Of a DNA stretch of 64,000 bases, positions 21,900 through 33,874 are shown piece by piece. The notes beneath the pieces were generated by a model. The model had not been told where the DNA came from. It worked only from the letters and a program-made list of their open reading frames with translations, and did no database searches. The position numbers and the translations under genes are program-made. Source of the DNA: Calendula officinalis (lineage: Eukaryota; Streptophyta; Magnoliopsida; Asterales; Asteraceae); NCBI GenBank assembly GCA_963853835.1, contig OY970822.1, positions 44,814,404-44,878,403 on the forward strand, in the 5' to 3' direction. Numbering within the stretch: position 1 is the stretch's first letter; every line of letters begins with the position of its first letter.

Positions 21900-24180
21900 G
21901 ATGAAGAACATGCTGCAAACTTGTGTTTCATGTCAAAAGAGAATGTTGAGATTTCCGACCGTTTCAATGAGGAAGCCAACAAGGAAATTGAGGTAATCAG
22001 TTCTCTTTTATCTACTTCTGATTATTCCACTGATTCTGATACTTGTTTTGATAAAAATTTGATTTCTGAAATTGATTCTTTAAAACAAACGATTTTACTC
22101 GAAAAGGATATGAATACACAATTTTTGGAACGTTTAACCATTTTAGAAAATCAATGTGAACACACTGCTCATCTAGGTGAGCAACTTGTTAATCGCATTA
22201 AACAAAATAAAGCTTTTACACTGGAAATTCGGGATTTAGAAAAAAAGGCATCAGAAATAAAGGTCCAATATGAATCTGAAATCCAAAATTTGTCACATAC
22301 GATCTCAGAAAATGAAATTGAAATTCATAATCTTAAGAGTTCAACGGGTTCAATATCAAATGAACGTAATGATAAATACTACAAATTATATATTGAAACA
22401 TTTCATGAATATCAACTTACAAAGAACTGGGTGGAACGTAAACAACAAGAATTTGAAGATAATGAAAATCAATTTAAATCTTTAAACGAACAAATTAAAG
22501 AATTAACAGACAAATTAAGCAATCAAATAAACCAATCCGCACAAGAGATAAATAGTCAACTGTCAATCATCAATCATCTCACCTACGACAAAGATCAGTT
22601 AGTCTCTCACGTTAAACACCTTGAAGAATTAATTACAAAACGAGGAAACACTGATCAAACAATTCATTTCAATAAACCAAAAGAATTCAAATTCTTCAAT
22701 TCAAAACAAGGTCTAGGTGCAGACAATCCAGGATATCTTAGCAAGGCGTGTAGAGTGCTTCCAACATTATATGACTATAGTTACATGCAAAGAGATATCT
22801 GGGAGAGCTTCATGAGAGTAACCGATGAAGAAAAAGAAATTGAGACATTCAACAGAGCAAAGAAGGAGAATGCACAAATCAGTTTCAACTATGCCGAATT
22901 GAACAAAACATATGAAACTAAAAAGGCTAATTTGAAAATAATGAATATTTTCCAATAATAACTCCAGAAGAATTTGAGATTAAAGAGAATACTATCGTTC
23001 AACAAAAAGTGACACGAAAGCTTTATATTCCATCCTTAATTCTCGAAAAGAAAATTTGCCAATTAGAAATGGAACTTGATGAAACACATAAGGCATTTGA
23101 TAAAGAAAAATTCATTTTACAAACCAAAATTTATGACTTAGAAGATAAACTTGTTAAAACCAATTCTTCTTCTGTTCAAAATGATTCTCAAATTGATTCT
23201 TCTGCTCCAACTGCAACTCTTGAAAATCCTTCTACAATTAAAATCCCTGTTATTTTAAAAAGAAGTTCTGACTCAACTGTTTTCAATGTTTCAGATAAAA
23301 CCTTAGAATCCAAGCTCAAGAAGCCCATGCCAGTCGGAGACAAAGGAGTAGCTCAGATTAAGAAGTCTAAGTCATCCGGTTCTAGTATGCTTAAGTCAAA
23401 GGAACTTAAGAAGTCTAGTTCATCTTCGTTTTTAGCTTCTTCTTTTTCTGTTAATAATAAATGTAATAACTCCACGAATTTTATTTCTCCTAAATTGGCT
23501 TTTGGTACTGTTTATGATTCTGCTGTTTATCGTCCTGTGAATTATGATGTTAATGGTGATAATATGTTTGTTAAATATGATAAAACCGGTAAAAAGATAT
23601 ATTGTGACAAACAAACAAATAAACAAATTTCTCAGTATGATGAACGATACTTTATTAGGCTGGATGCTCCATGTGGTCCTAGAAACGATGTTCTCCATCG
23701 ATCTGGTAAAATAATTAAGTCCTTTAAAACTTGTTTCCCGTACTCATGCAAAACATATGTTTCTCGTCCTCTGAACTATAAACGAAAACATCCATATCCA
23801 CAAGCTTTCAAAATCGACTCATGTTTGTTCTGGTAGCCCACCCATCTCTAATAAACTGCGGTCCTCTCAACGTCAAACATCTCGAGGAAGCTCCACACCT
23901 AAATCGTCAAATTCAAGCACTTCTTCCAATTCTCCGAACACCAAATCAAGAATGAGTAGCTCAAAATCCACGTTTGTTCATTACAATTGGATCAAGAATG
24001 AACATTCAAACTGGATTTTACATTCCCAGAGAAAACGTTTAAATGGTCTATCAAATCAATCAACTCAGAACTACCTCCTAGCAGTTCCCCAAAATCTCTA
24101 AATTAATCCCTCAATAAAATCTACATAAACATCCATTACTAATCGTAGAGGACCCATAATTGACTGGGTACCTAAATTGT
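21900..24180 (+). pseudogene. Copia-2 coiled-coil insert between gag and protease
   Basis: It has long Lys/Glu/Asn-rich, heptad-like sequence (about 345 codons from 21921, then 275 from 23009) with Ser-rich tails. No enzymatic motif is seen. It ends with IDWVPKLF and a stop at about 24181-24183. A splice-donor-like GAG|GTAATC occurs at 21993 and an acceptor TTTATGTAG|AA at 24198; both junctions are phase 0 relative to gag-coil and protease. I infer a removable intron, as argued for Copia-3. Frameshifts occur near 22958 and 23836. Confidence 0.6.
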
Positions 24181-24198
24181 TTTAATTGTTTTATGTAG

Positions 24199-24600
24199 AA
24201 TATATGGTACCTTGATTCTGGTCTTTCAAGGCATATGACTGGCAACAAGGAATTGTTAACAAATTTTAGAGAAAAATATTTGGGCACTGTTCGGTTTGGT
24301 AATGATCATTTAACTGCCATCATGGGCATTGGGGATATCATTCGTGAAAATTTAATCATTCGAAATGTGACTTATCTCGAAGATCTTGCTCACAATCTTT
24401 TTAGCATTGGGCAATTTTGTGATAAAACTCTAGAAGTCAATTTTCGAACTAAGAAGTGTGCAGTTCAAACTTATGAAGGTAAGGAACTTCTTACTGGCAC
24501 CCGAGATACAAATCTCTTCACTATCAACTTGAATGATGTGGTCCCTCTTGAAGAGGTGTGTCTAGTCTCCAAAGCAACGTCTAATGAGTCTTGGCTATGA
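24199..24600 (+). pseudogene. Copia-2 protease and GAG-pre-integrase
   Basis: IWYLDSGLSRHMTGNKE contains the aspartic-protease DSG triad (24214-24222) that cleaves the polyprotein. The GAG-pre-integrase segment follows (VTYLEDLAHNLFSIGQFCD, then ESWL-stop-HRRLSHLNF with the zinc HH pair). There is no own ATG at the protease start, consistent with expression as a fusion. A TGA at 24598-24600 replaces the Trp before the HH motif. Confidence 0.8.
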
Positions 24601-25560
24601 CATCGCCGTCTTTCACATCTTAATTTCAAAACTATTAACAAGTTGGTCAAGGGTGACCATGTTTCTGGTCTTCCAGATGTTTCCTTTGAAAAAGATCATC
24701 TCTGTTCGTCTTGTGAAATGGGATAGATGAAGAAGTCATCACACAAGTCAAAACCAGTTCAAAGTACATCCAAACCGCTTGAACTGCTTCACATGGATCT
24801 ATGTGGACCAATGAGTGTACAATCAATTGCTGGTAAACGGTGTGTGTTAGTAATTGTTGATGACTACTCACGTTATACCTGGGTTCATTTCTTACGTACC
24901 AAAGATGAAGCCTCTTATATTATTATCGCCTTTATCAAGAAAACTCAGACAAATTTGGAATGAAAAGTCAATACCATTCGGACTGATAATGGAACTGAGT
25001 TTAAGAATCAAACCCAAGATTCTTTTCTTGAATCCGTTGGTATAACCCATCAATTTTCCGCGGCTAGAACTCCACAACAGAATGGAGTAGTTGAACGAAG
25101 AAATCGTACCTTAGTTGAAGCAGCCCGCACAATGCTTTCATTTTCAGAACTACCTCTATCTCTGTGGGCTGAAGCAATCAACACGGCATGTTTCACTCAA
25201 AATCGTTCTATCATCAACAAAACATACAACAAGACTCCGTATGAATTGATAAATAAAAGAATCCCAGATGTTAAATTTCTCCATCTTTTTGGGAGTCGTT
25301 GCTTCATCTTAAATGACAAAGACAAATTGAATAAATTTGAAGCTAAAGCCGATGAAGGAGTCTTTGTTGGGTATTCACGTGAATCTGCATCGTTTAGAGT
25401 TTATAATCGATCCAATTGGACGATAAGAGAAAGTGTAAATGTTACTTTTGATGAGACATTTCCTTTTGATTCACTAACTTCAGATATCGAATCTCCTTTA
25501 CCCTCTTCTTCTCCTTCCATCTCCTTCAGCCGCAGATGCTCAGTCTATCACTGTCCCTGA
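24601..25560 (+). pseudogene. Copia-2 integrase
   Basis: Zinc ligands HRRLSH and CSSC are followed by the catalytic core: HMDLCGP (Asp), TIRTDNGTEF (Asp), QQNGVVERRNRTLVEAARTM (Glu). The C-terminal part reads PDVKFLHLFGSRCFILNDK and GVFVGYSRESASFRVYN. Stops at about 24724 (TAG) and 24961 (TGA) disrupt it. It normally inserts the element's cDNA. Confidence 0.85.
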
Positions 25561-26970
25561 AATGTAAATTCCAAGTTCCCCTGATTCTCCATCTCCAACA
25601 TCTGGTGGTCCTGAAAACACCGAGTCAGTATCAAATTCAGAGTCTTCGTCTTCATCACTGGGAACTCAATCATCATCGGATGATTCTCCACCTTCTAATC
25701 AAGCTGCCGGTGTTTATGATTTAATCATTGCACCAGCTCAAGCTCCAAATTTCGTGATTGATTTCTCAAAATTCAATGTTCAACGAGTTGATCCTCTACC
25801 TTCTACATCTAATACTCATACTACTATGATCCTGCATCCTGCATTCACTGATGCCTCCAATATAATTCCAGGTCAACTTCTAGTTCCTCATACCCTGAAA
25901 TGGACCAAAAAGCATCCTTTACATCAAATAATTGGAAATCCTGACTCTTTTGTTCAAACTCGTAGAACAACTGCTGATGAATGTCAGTACTCATCTTTCT
26001 TAATCTCTAATGAACCTAAGAAAGTCAGCGAAGCTCTAACAGATCTAGACTAGATTCTTGCAATGCAAGAGGAAATCAATCAATTTGAACGATTGAAAGT
26101 TTGGCGTCTAGTGTTGGTACAAAATGGATCTTTAAGAACAAAAAGGATGAAAATGGAATTATTATTCGAAATAAAGCACGCCTGGTTGCTAAAGGGTATT
26201 CTCAACAGGAGGTCATCGATTATGAAGAAACTTTTTCCCCAGTTGCAAGAATAGAAGCCATCCGCATCTTTCCGGCATATGCAGCACACAAGAATTTTAC
26301 AATCTATCAAATGGATGTAAAACCTGCATTTCTTAATGGCATTCTCAGTGAAGAAGTTTTCGTTTATCAACCTGAAGGTTTTGTAGATCCACACTTGCCT
26401 AACCATGTCTACATTCTTGATAAAGCTTTATATGGTTTGAAGCAAGCTCCTCGTGCGGGGTATGATTGTGTGCTATCAAAATTTTTAGTCGACTCTGGTT
26501 TTTCAAAAGGCAAAGTTGACACAACTCTATTCATCAAACGTCAAGGGGAAGATATCGTCCTCATTAGGATCTATGTAGATGATATTATTTTTAGCTCCAC
26601 AAATCCTAAATACGGTAAACGATTTTCAGATCTTATAGTCAAAAGATTTGAAATGAGTATGATGGGGGAGATGAATTTTTTTCTGAGTCTACAGGTTCGT
26701 CAGTTACCTACCGGGATCTTCATAAATCAATCAAAGTATATCACTGATTTGCTGAAGAAATATCTGATGGATGACTGTAAACAAATTTCTACACCAATGT
26801 CACCTGGCTCAAAATTGAATGCTGATCCTGACGGTAAGCTGGTTGATGTAACAAACTACCGAGGCATGATAGGGTCATTATTATATCTAACTGCTAGTCG
26901 ACCAGATATTATGTTTTCTACCTGCATTTGTGCTCGCTATCAAGCTGCTCCTAAAGAATCTCACCTTTAA
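25561..26970 (+). pseudogene. Copia-2 reverse transcriptase
   Basis: The RT domain runs from about 26060 (EINQFERLKVWRLV) through GYSQQEVIDYEETFSPVARI, QMDVKPAFLNG, YGLKQAPRAGYDCVLS, to the catalytic box YVDD at 26572-26583. The preceding 400 bp is a Ser/Pro-rich linker. A stop near 26052 and a frameshift near 26110 separate it from integrase. Gly in place of the usual Trp in APRAW is a further sign of decay. Confidence 0.85.
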
Positions 26971-27519
26971 GCAGTCAAACGCATATTTCGTTACTTAAAG
27001 AGTACTTGAGATCTTGGTCTTTGGTATCCCAAAGAAATCTCATTTGACCTATCTGCATTCTCTGATGCTGATCATGATTGCTGTATGTTGGATCGTAAAA
27101 GCACATCTGGAGGTGCTCAATTTCTTGGTGATAAATTGGTGAGCTGGTCCTCACGAAAACAAAATTGTGTATCTCTTTCAACTGCCGAAGCGGAGTATGT
27201 TGCTGCTGCAAGCTGCCTATCCCAGGTAATTTGGATGCAGTCACAATTGAAAGACTACGGCTTCTCATACATCTGTATTCCTTTATATTGTGACTCACGA
27301 AGTGCAATTGCAATTTCATGCAATCCTGTTCAACACTCCAAAACTAAACATATTGATATTCGATAGCATTTTATCAAAGATTACGTTGAACAAGGAATTG
27401 TGGAAATGTACTTCGTACCCACCGATTTTCAGTTAGCTGATTTATTTACCAAGGCTTTAGACGAAAAACGATTTAACTTTCTTGTGTCTAAACTTGGTAT
27501 GCTAAATCTCAAAACCTAA
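26971..27519 (+). pseudogene. Copia-2 RNase H and C-terminus
   Basis: It carries DRKSTSGGAQFLGDKLVSWS, STAEAEYVAAASC and CDSRSAIAISCNPVQHSKTKH, then VPTDFQLADLFTKALDEKRF and the end GMLNLKT-stop near 27517. These are standard copia RNase H landmarks. Stops at about 26968 (TAA) and 27364 (TAG) interrupt it. It normally removes RNA from the RNA-DNA hybrid. Confidence 0.85.
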
Positions 27520-29990
27520 ACCGTTCCTACTCGTTAAATTTCAATCTTTGTTTCTACAAAATGTTTTTCACTGTTTTTAAATCTTTCTTTATGACTTATA
27601 CACAATTCAGTGTATAACTCGCATTTCAACGAAGTATGACTTATATACACTTCAGTATATGACTCGAAATTTAAAGCAATGGCTTATGCTCACATTAGTG
27701 TATAACCCGTTCCTAACCGTTTAATGACTTTCAAGTACATCAGCTTGAAACCCGCTCATAATCAGAAAACAAATAACAGTTAAAACTCTTCTCCACCTCT
27801 CTATAGCTGTTAAAAGGTACATTTCTGATCTACAAAATTTGTATCTATCTTTATTTTGTCGAGGGGGAGAATTAGTATTTCAAGGGGGAGAAACGTTAAA
27901 AATCAAAACTTTTATACCCAACCGCATTAATAAATGATCAATTTCTCGAATGACAATACCTTCCCATGGTTTGCCAGAACCGGCCTTACCTTCCAAGGGA
28001 AATACTTTTTAGCCGATTGGTATATGTGAGGGTATAAGTCTAGGGTATAGATTTAGGTGAGTGCAAGGTAATGTGAAAACATGATAATAACAAGAACACA
28101 CACCTTTGAGTGCATCCAAATAGCCAACAAACCGGGCAACCTCACGAAAATGTGATTATTCATGTGTTGAATGTTTCACTAGACTTGGCCTGGCCAGTAA
28201 AGCATCTGCACTCCACCACCGACCACTCAGATTCCTCTCAACAGGAATTTGTTTCAATTCATCAGGGGACGTAGCACATAATCTATCGACTACTCATTCA
28301 GAGTATGTTGGTATTGAAATCATTAACCTCATGCCCCGGGTTACGTCTCAATCTCATGCACAATGTGTCTAGATCTCACCGTCAAATATTCCCAATATAG
28401 GACACATACACTATTAAAATGAATCTCCGTGAATTCATCGGAACACTCATAGTGGCATCACAATCTGGTGCTTCATGAAGATTGAGTGGAAATCTTGCTA
28501 GAGCTAAAATTGCGCCAACTCTAAATGCAGGTCACACATTTGAATCAACGGTTGTGCAAACGACTACCGATTCATACGTTGTGTTAACGGTTACTCTATA
28601 TGAGCCCGGTACTTCCTAAATTTTTCAAGTTGTTGTGCCTAAAATTTTTAATCAAAAAGGCAACAACTTATGTCGGAAACACGTAATGAATTCCGATGAA
28701 AAATCCATGTAAATCATTCTTTCAACGTAACATCTTAAATGCTGATCATTTGCACATGAGCTTTATAGTTCACTCTCAAATAACTCCTATGATCTGCTAT
28801 AACCGGCATGATCTTCCCAGGAGCCACATACAATATAGGACATACTGTGAGGGTCCATAGGTCTAGGTGAGCAGAATCAAGTATCACGGGATCTTTATTT
28901 GGGTGCGCTGAGATAAAATTTGAGAGGGGGAATGAAGTATGGGTGCAAATCAGCTAACCACATGGTATAATGAAACGAGGGTGTAGTTGAAAATTGAAAA
29001 CGTAAGCTTGAGTTAGGAGGGTGTGACAGGGTTAAAGAAAACGAAAAACCCTTACCAAACCGATTAAAAGTCGGGTGGCCACGTCTCTATCAGATTGCAT
29101 ATGTTGCTCTCTGATATTGAATAAGACGTCATGGACCCAGTGATGTAATGCACAACCCCACCAGCCACTTAAGTATTTCTTAAAAAGTACTTGTTTCATT
29201 TTCACGGAGACTAGCTCATATGCTATCGACATCTCTCTTGGAGATTGTTGATATTGAAAAAGAGGACAAGTCTCTCCAGTTCTCGCCTTCGTTTGTCCAC
29301 AATTGAGTCTAGAACCGATATATCAAACACCACTAGGACACAGGCACATCACCAAGCATATCTTTGGGATATTGCCGGAACATTCATAGTGATACCAAAA
29401 ATATTGGTATTCCACGATGATTGAATGGAAATCCTACCAGTGGTAACATCAAAGCCAACACTGAACGTAGGTCGCACAGTTTTTTTAACTGTCGTGTTAA
29501 CGGGCAATCATAGTGATTGCATGATGATTCTGATAAATCTTGTTCATCATGGGGGGAGAATATATTAGCCTAGCTTACTCCACATCAAAAAGACACATAT
29601 GCACCGGTGAAGGTAGAGTAAACAAGGAACAAACCCCATGAAGAAATAATTGTTTGTTTGAGGGGGAGCGTAAACGTTATCAACACTTTACCCGAACAAT
29701 AATTATCAAGAACCATTGATCGACATAAAGCCACAAACTTCAAGAAAAGACTTCCGCTGCTAATCTCTCTATCATTATGGGTCTTACTTTTAGTCGATCA
29801 ACATGTATCTTCAGTCAAAAGTCTTCAAAATACATATTATTGGTTGAAAAGCTACAAGAAGTATTCGTTTTCACAGGTTAACAAAGCTCAAGCTAATCCT
29901 GATACATCATCATTCAACGAAATATCTATGAGGCTATGCTTTTGCTAAAAGATGAAGACTTCGAAGATACGCTACCCAGACTATTGTTAC
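27520..29990 (+). other. Copia-2 post-pol region with a diverged internal duplication
   Basis: About 2.5 kb separates RNase H from the 3' LTR. No long frame is open. The stretch about 28030-28570 is related to about 28850-29520: matching blocks include GGAACA(C/T)TCATAGTG (28439 and 29379), a CTGAACG/CTAAATGCAGGTC block (28520 and 29461), and GCACAACCCCACCA against GCACTCCACCACC. Broken translations share PTLN(A/V)G(H/R)T. GGGGGAG-type purine tracts occur near 27866, 27884, 28924, 29551, 29664 and 29994. It may be the remnant of an env-like or captured gene; I cannot name it. Confidence 0.5.
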
Positions 29991-30002
29991 AAAGGGGGAG
30001 AT

Positions 30003-30242
30003 TGTTGGGTCACATTTATTGTAATCAATAGTCTAGGGGTATAATGTGTAATAAATAGTCTAGGGGTATAATGTGTAGTTAGTCAATATTAGGCCTAGGT
30101 ACAAATACCTAGTTGTAACCTAATTATTGCTATTCTTTGCCGACTTATTGAAAAGAACGTATTATTTTGCAAAGCTTCTTCTTCCATCTAATCTTCCAAT
30201 TTCATTGTTATTGTTGCTTAATCCTTGGATTCGGAACTCACA
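30003..30242 (+). repeat. Copia-2 3' LTR
   Basis: 240 bp, TGTTGGGTCAC to GAACTCACA, preceded directly by the polypurine tract AAAGGGGGAGAT (29991-30002). About 95% identical to the 5' LTR. Confidence 0.9.
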
Positions 30243-30247
30243 TAACG

Positions 30248-30402
30248 TGATTACATACTGATTCAAATGTGATTGCATATTGAATCACATGTGATTGCAT
30301 ACTGAATCACATGAGATTATACTAAAACATCAAATGTGATTGAATATACAATCACATGTGGTTTTACACTATGATCACATGTGATTAAGTACTACACGTA
30401 AT
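30248..30402. repeat. 22-23 bp minisatellite, about 7 units
   Basis: Units approximate GTGATTGCATACTGAATCACAT and contain the palindrome AATCACATGTGATT at unit joins. It forms the centre of the foldback element on the right side of Copia-2. Confidence 0.75.
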
Positions 30403-30552
30403 TATCAAATAAATATTTTTTTTAACAAAAAAAGATAATAAATAAATAAATCAAAATTAAATCAAATATCAAAAAATAAAAATAAAAAAAAATTTTGAAG
30501 AGACAAATGACATAATACCACTTCATGTATAAATATATTTGACTAATCTTGT

Positions 30553-31149
30553 CCATTAGATCTAACCATCAGATCTTATTAATCAATGATTGAGATTTGT
30601 TTTTCTCGGGACTACGTAAAAATGATGGAACTCCTTGAACGTTTTCTCTATATGTATAATGTATGTGTATGTGAAGAAGAAAGTTTTAGAGGTGAAGTTA
30701 AGAGAGTATTGTGAAAGATAACTTTATCACTAGTAGGGTTCCTACGCAATGCATGGACGGATACCCTAACAACTATATTATGCGGCGAGGAAAAGTTGTT
30801 CGGCCTCAAATTTTTATAATAATAGTTGGGTACCCATGTTATGGGTCAGTAACTGAGATGAAGAATATGGTGGTGGCGGCTGGTAGCGAGGTTTGTCGTA
30901 GACATAACTTAATGGAGGTTAAAAATAATACAGTCGCATCTATCGTGATGTTAAATACCAGCTCGACTTTTAAAGGCAACTAATTACTGTCAACTGAATG
31001 CAAAACATTGAGCTTCTATAACATGAATTTAGTATGAACCATTGTGTAATTTTTTAGACGTGCTATCAACAAATCTCATTAATTTAGAAGTTCTTGGATA
31101 ATCATCTCAGAAATTTGTATTGAAAGTTACCTACAAAGATAAGTTTTAG
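30553..31149. other. Non-coding, nothing recognised
   Basis: A 90-codon open frame at 30711-30983 starts with GTG and shows no domain. I do not support a gene here. Confidence 0.4.
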
Positions 31150-31466
31150 TACTTCCTCCGTTTCAAAATAAGTGATACAAATTAGGTTTCATATTTTTTG
31201 AGGCAAAAGATTGTAATTGATGTTAAATTAGATTAAATTGTATAGTTAATGAGTAATGGGTCCCACATATTATGATTAAAGTGAATTTAATGATGTTTAA
31301 AAGTAAAAGTAAGGGTAAATGAGTCATTTCACTTTATTAAAGTAGATAGTTAGTGGGTATTGGTTCCACTATATTTTACTAAATAAGGAAAGTTTCAAAG
31401 TGTATCACTTATTTTGAAACACCTCAAAATGAAAAGTGTATCACTTATTTTGAAACGGAGGAAGTA
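31150..31466. mobile_element. Stowaway MITE 1 (Tc1/mariner)
   Basis: Terminal inverted repeats CTTCCTCCGTTTCAAAATAA / TTATTTTGAAACGGAGGAAG are flanked by TA at 31150-31151 and 31465-31466. It is 313 bp without coding capacity. A second, internal copy of the right arm (ATCACTTATTTTGAAAC) lies near 31405. Confidence 0.85.
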
Positions 31467-31495
31467 ATAAGGAATTCGTTTTCTAATTAATTAAC

Positions 31496-31689
31496 TACTC
31501 CCTCCGTCCCATTTTTATTATCTAGTATATTATTTTAGTTTGTCCCACAAAGATTGTCCTTTCCTTAATTTCAACCAATCAAAAATCATTTAAGTAGGAA
31601 AGAGAAAATTTAATTGGTGACATAATATAATTAATGTACTTTTTCTTAAACTGTGTGCTTGTGGACAATAAAATGGGACGGAGGGAGTA
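31496..31689. mobile_element. Stowaway MITE 2 (Tc1/mariner)
   Basis: CTCCCTCCGTCCCATTTT at the left and AAAATGGGACGGAGGGAG at the right, with TA on each side. It lies only 29 bp from MITE 1, so the two form a cluster. Confidence 0.85.
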
Positions 31690-33259
31690 TATTATATTTA
31701 TGAAACGCATGAAAGTAACATCCACCTCCTGCTGCAGTTAAACATGCCGTTCTTTGCCATCTTCTTCTACATACAAACACCTCCTGCTAATCACCCATTA
31801 TTTTGCGATCTGTCTTAACCTATGAATCTCACAAATGCCACCTCATTCTACTTGCAAAGCCTACTTCCTTCTCGGGTTTTCTTAACTGAATTAGGGTTTC
31901 ATGTTCTTCATTCAGCTACTTTCAGGGTATTTTGTCTTCTTTTCCTATTTTAAGTTTCCTTTTCGATTTTGGGATTTCTTACTTTAGAAATGGGGTTCAC
32001 ATTACACCTGTTGGTTTCCTCCCTACATCAACGATTTCAGGTTACCGTCTTTCTCTTCAGTGCGCTTAATTTGGGGGTTCAGATTTGGAATTACATTTTT
32101 CTGAAAGCCTAATTGAACTACGGTTTGTGACAACACCTCTTCCAGATATGGGAAACTTACCCTTGGGTGCATGTGCATGACTCACGCTTAATAGGCAAGC
32201 TGTGGTTTCGTTTGTTTGAATCTTGGGAGCACGATTCACTAATAATAATCATTCTGGTCATATATACGAGTCTTTTTGCTGTGATTACCGGACATTAATT
32301 TTGCGCTGTGACTTTCATTATGTCTGTCTAATATTTGTTTATAGACCATAGACTTTTTACTGGTAAAATAGTCACCAAGAAGTACAACATAAAGTATATC
32401 GGCTAATATAATATCATCACTTTTTAAATTTGAGGCCAAAGTGAGCAGGATGTCGTTAATTTGAGGCACACTCATTATTATATCCTCAAATTCGGGGTAC
32501 ATGAAAGATTATTTCAATTAAAGATACAATAGTGATGATATACCAGAGGACATTACGTGTGCCTCAGTTGCTTTGGAAAATCTTCAGTTGGATAGAAAGA
32601 ATTTAAAAACTTCCTGGACGTTAGTACTTTAGCAACTTTTTTAGGAAAATAAAATCATTATTATATCCTTGAGAGAGATGCAATATTTGCATTTATGTTA
32701 TTATCAATTACATTTTTCATGCTATTTGTAGTACTTTTTAACATATTTACTGAACATTCTTCAGGAATTAAATATACATATCAACTTTGAAATTAAAAGA
32801 AGCTTATTTGACTTTCAAGGTCAAACTATGAGCATGAGTAATAAAGATTTTTTTTATTTAAATGAAGCATTTTAGGAAGTTTATCATTTTTAAATAAATG
32901 TTGTACAGACACAATGCCAAGGTATATAGAACGATTTCTGAGGTCATATGTATTCAAAGGATGTGATTCACATATTCCCCTGTTAAGTTTTGACTTATTT
33001 GGATAATTAAGGTCAAATTATTGCTCTAGATGTGATTTTGACTTTTGGTTTTTATAAGAACCTACATGTGTGTATGCAGTTACACATTTTGATAAGGAGA
33101 ATTTGATGAATTGGAGTTTTGGAGCTTATTTGTCATCTCTTCTTAGGATCATAAACGACAAATTTATTGCTTCAAAGGTTATTTTGACTTTTGCTATTTG
33201 TAATAACAAACATGCGTGTATGCAATCACAATTTTTGATAAGAGTACTATAATAAATCG
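31690..33259. other. Non-coding; diverged tandem repeat of about 150 bp
   Basis: No gene is supported. The first part (31700-32150) resembles a plant 5' UTR or intron. From about 32999 related units begin at 32999, 33146 and, beyond the hAT MITE, 33944; each has GG-ATNATTAA, a TTTTGACTTTTGGT-like block and an ACA(T/A)GTGTGTATGCAG-like block. Confidence 0.45.
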
Positions 33260-33874
33260 TAGGGGTGATAAAAACCGAAAAACCGAACCGAAACCGAAAA
33301 ACCTAAAAAAACGAACCATTTGAAAAACCGATGTCAACGGTTTTGATTTTTAGAAAACCCGGATGTTTGGGGCGGTTTCTGGGGGCATATGAAAAACCCG
33401 ACCAAAAACCCCGCCCCGCCATTATATATATCTTTCAAATTTTATAAAAATATTCTTATATTTATAAAACATTTGACATTTAATTATCTTTAAAATATAA
33501 GATATGATTGAAGTTATTCTATGAATGAAGACATTGACTAAGATCGTTGCTTAAAATCGTTGGATGTTATTCTATTATTAATCTTATTCAAGTTATGTTA
33601 GTTGAATTTATTATTACATTATATTAAACTTACTAGTAGGTTTTTATTTTTAACGAAATGTTTTAAGGTTTGGGAGTTTGAAATATAATATTAATTTTTA
33701 AGGTAACAAATTGGTAAATATAAAGGAAAACAAAAAACCGAAAAAAAACCCGAAACCGAACCCGAAAACCCGAAAAAACCGAAACCGAAAGGGCACATTC
33801 TTTAATCCCGAACTTTCGGGGCGGGGTTTGGTTTTAGTTAAAAACCGCCCCAAACCGCCCCATGCTCACCCCTA
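33260..33874. mobile_element. hAT-type MITE
   Basis: It is bounded by TAGGGGTG and CACCCCTA with extended inverted-repeat character (AACCGAAAAACCGAACCG at the left; AACCGCCCCAAACCGCCCC at the right). The eight bases ATAAATCG (left) and ATAAATTG (right) form a target duplication with one mismatch, as expected for hAT. It is 615 bp and non-coding. Confidence 0.8.

Larger units (their letters stand above)
19394..30242 (+). mobile_element. Copia-2: full-length, inactive Ty1/copia element
   Basis: Complete structure: 5' LTR, PBS, repeat-filled leader, gag, coiled-coil insert, protease, integrase, RT, RNase H, long 3' region, polypurine tract and 3' LTR. The LTRs differ at about 11 of 240 positions by eye. 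The flanks TCACG and TAACG form a probable target-site duplication with one mismatch. Multiple GGGGGAG tracts lie between RNase H and the 3' LTR, a feature reported for Sireviruses. Stops and frameshifts in gag, integrase and RT make it dead. Confidence 0.85.
19229..30552. mobile_element. Long-armed foldback element hosting Copia-2
   Basis: The sequence at 19229-19310 (TTGTCAAGATTAATCACAT..., ATACATGGAGGGGTATT...) is mirrored on the opposite strand at about 30552-30470 (GACAAGATTAGTCAAATAT..., ATACATGAAGTGGTATT...). The arms are roughly 80-160 bp and diverged. The centre holds a 22-bp minisatellite (30248-30402) and is interrupted by Copia-2. The long terminal inverted repeats suggest a Mutator-like MITE, but no target duplication was established. 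Confidence 0.55.

Noticed and set aside
29032..29232. 66-codon minus-strand frame in the Copia-2 tail
   Set aside because: Antisense to the element and not shared by the duplicated partner region.
30711..30983. 90-codon open frame
   Set aside because: GTG start, no domain, isolated; chance frame most likely.
32239..32502. 87-codon AT-rich frame on the minus strand with an ATG
   Set aside because: No recognisable domain or promoter, and it lies in non-coding Helitron-like sequence; length is within chance.
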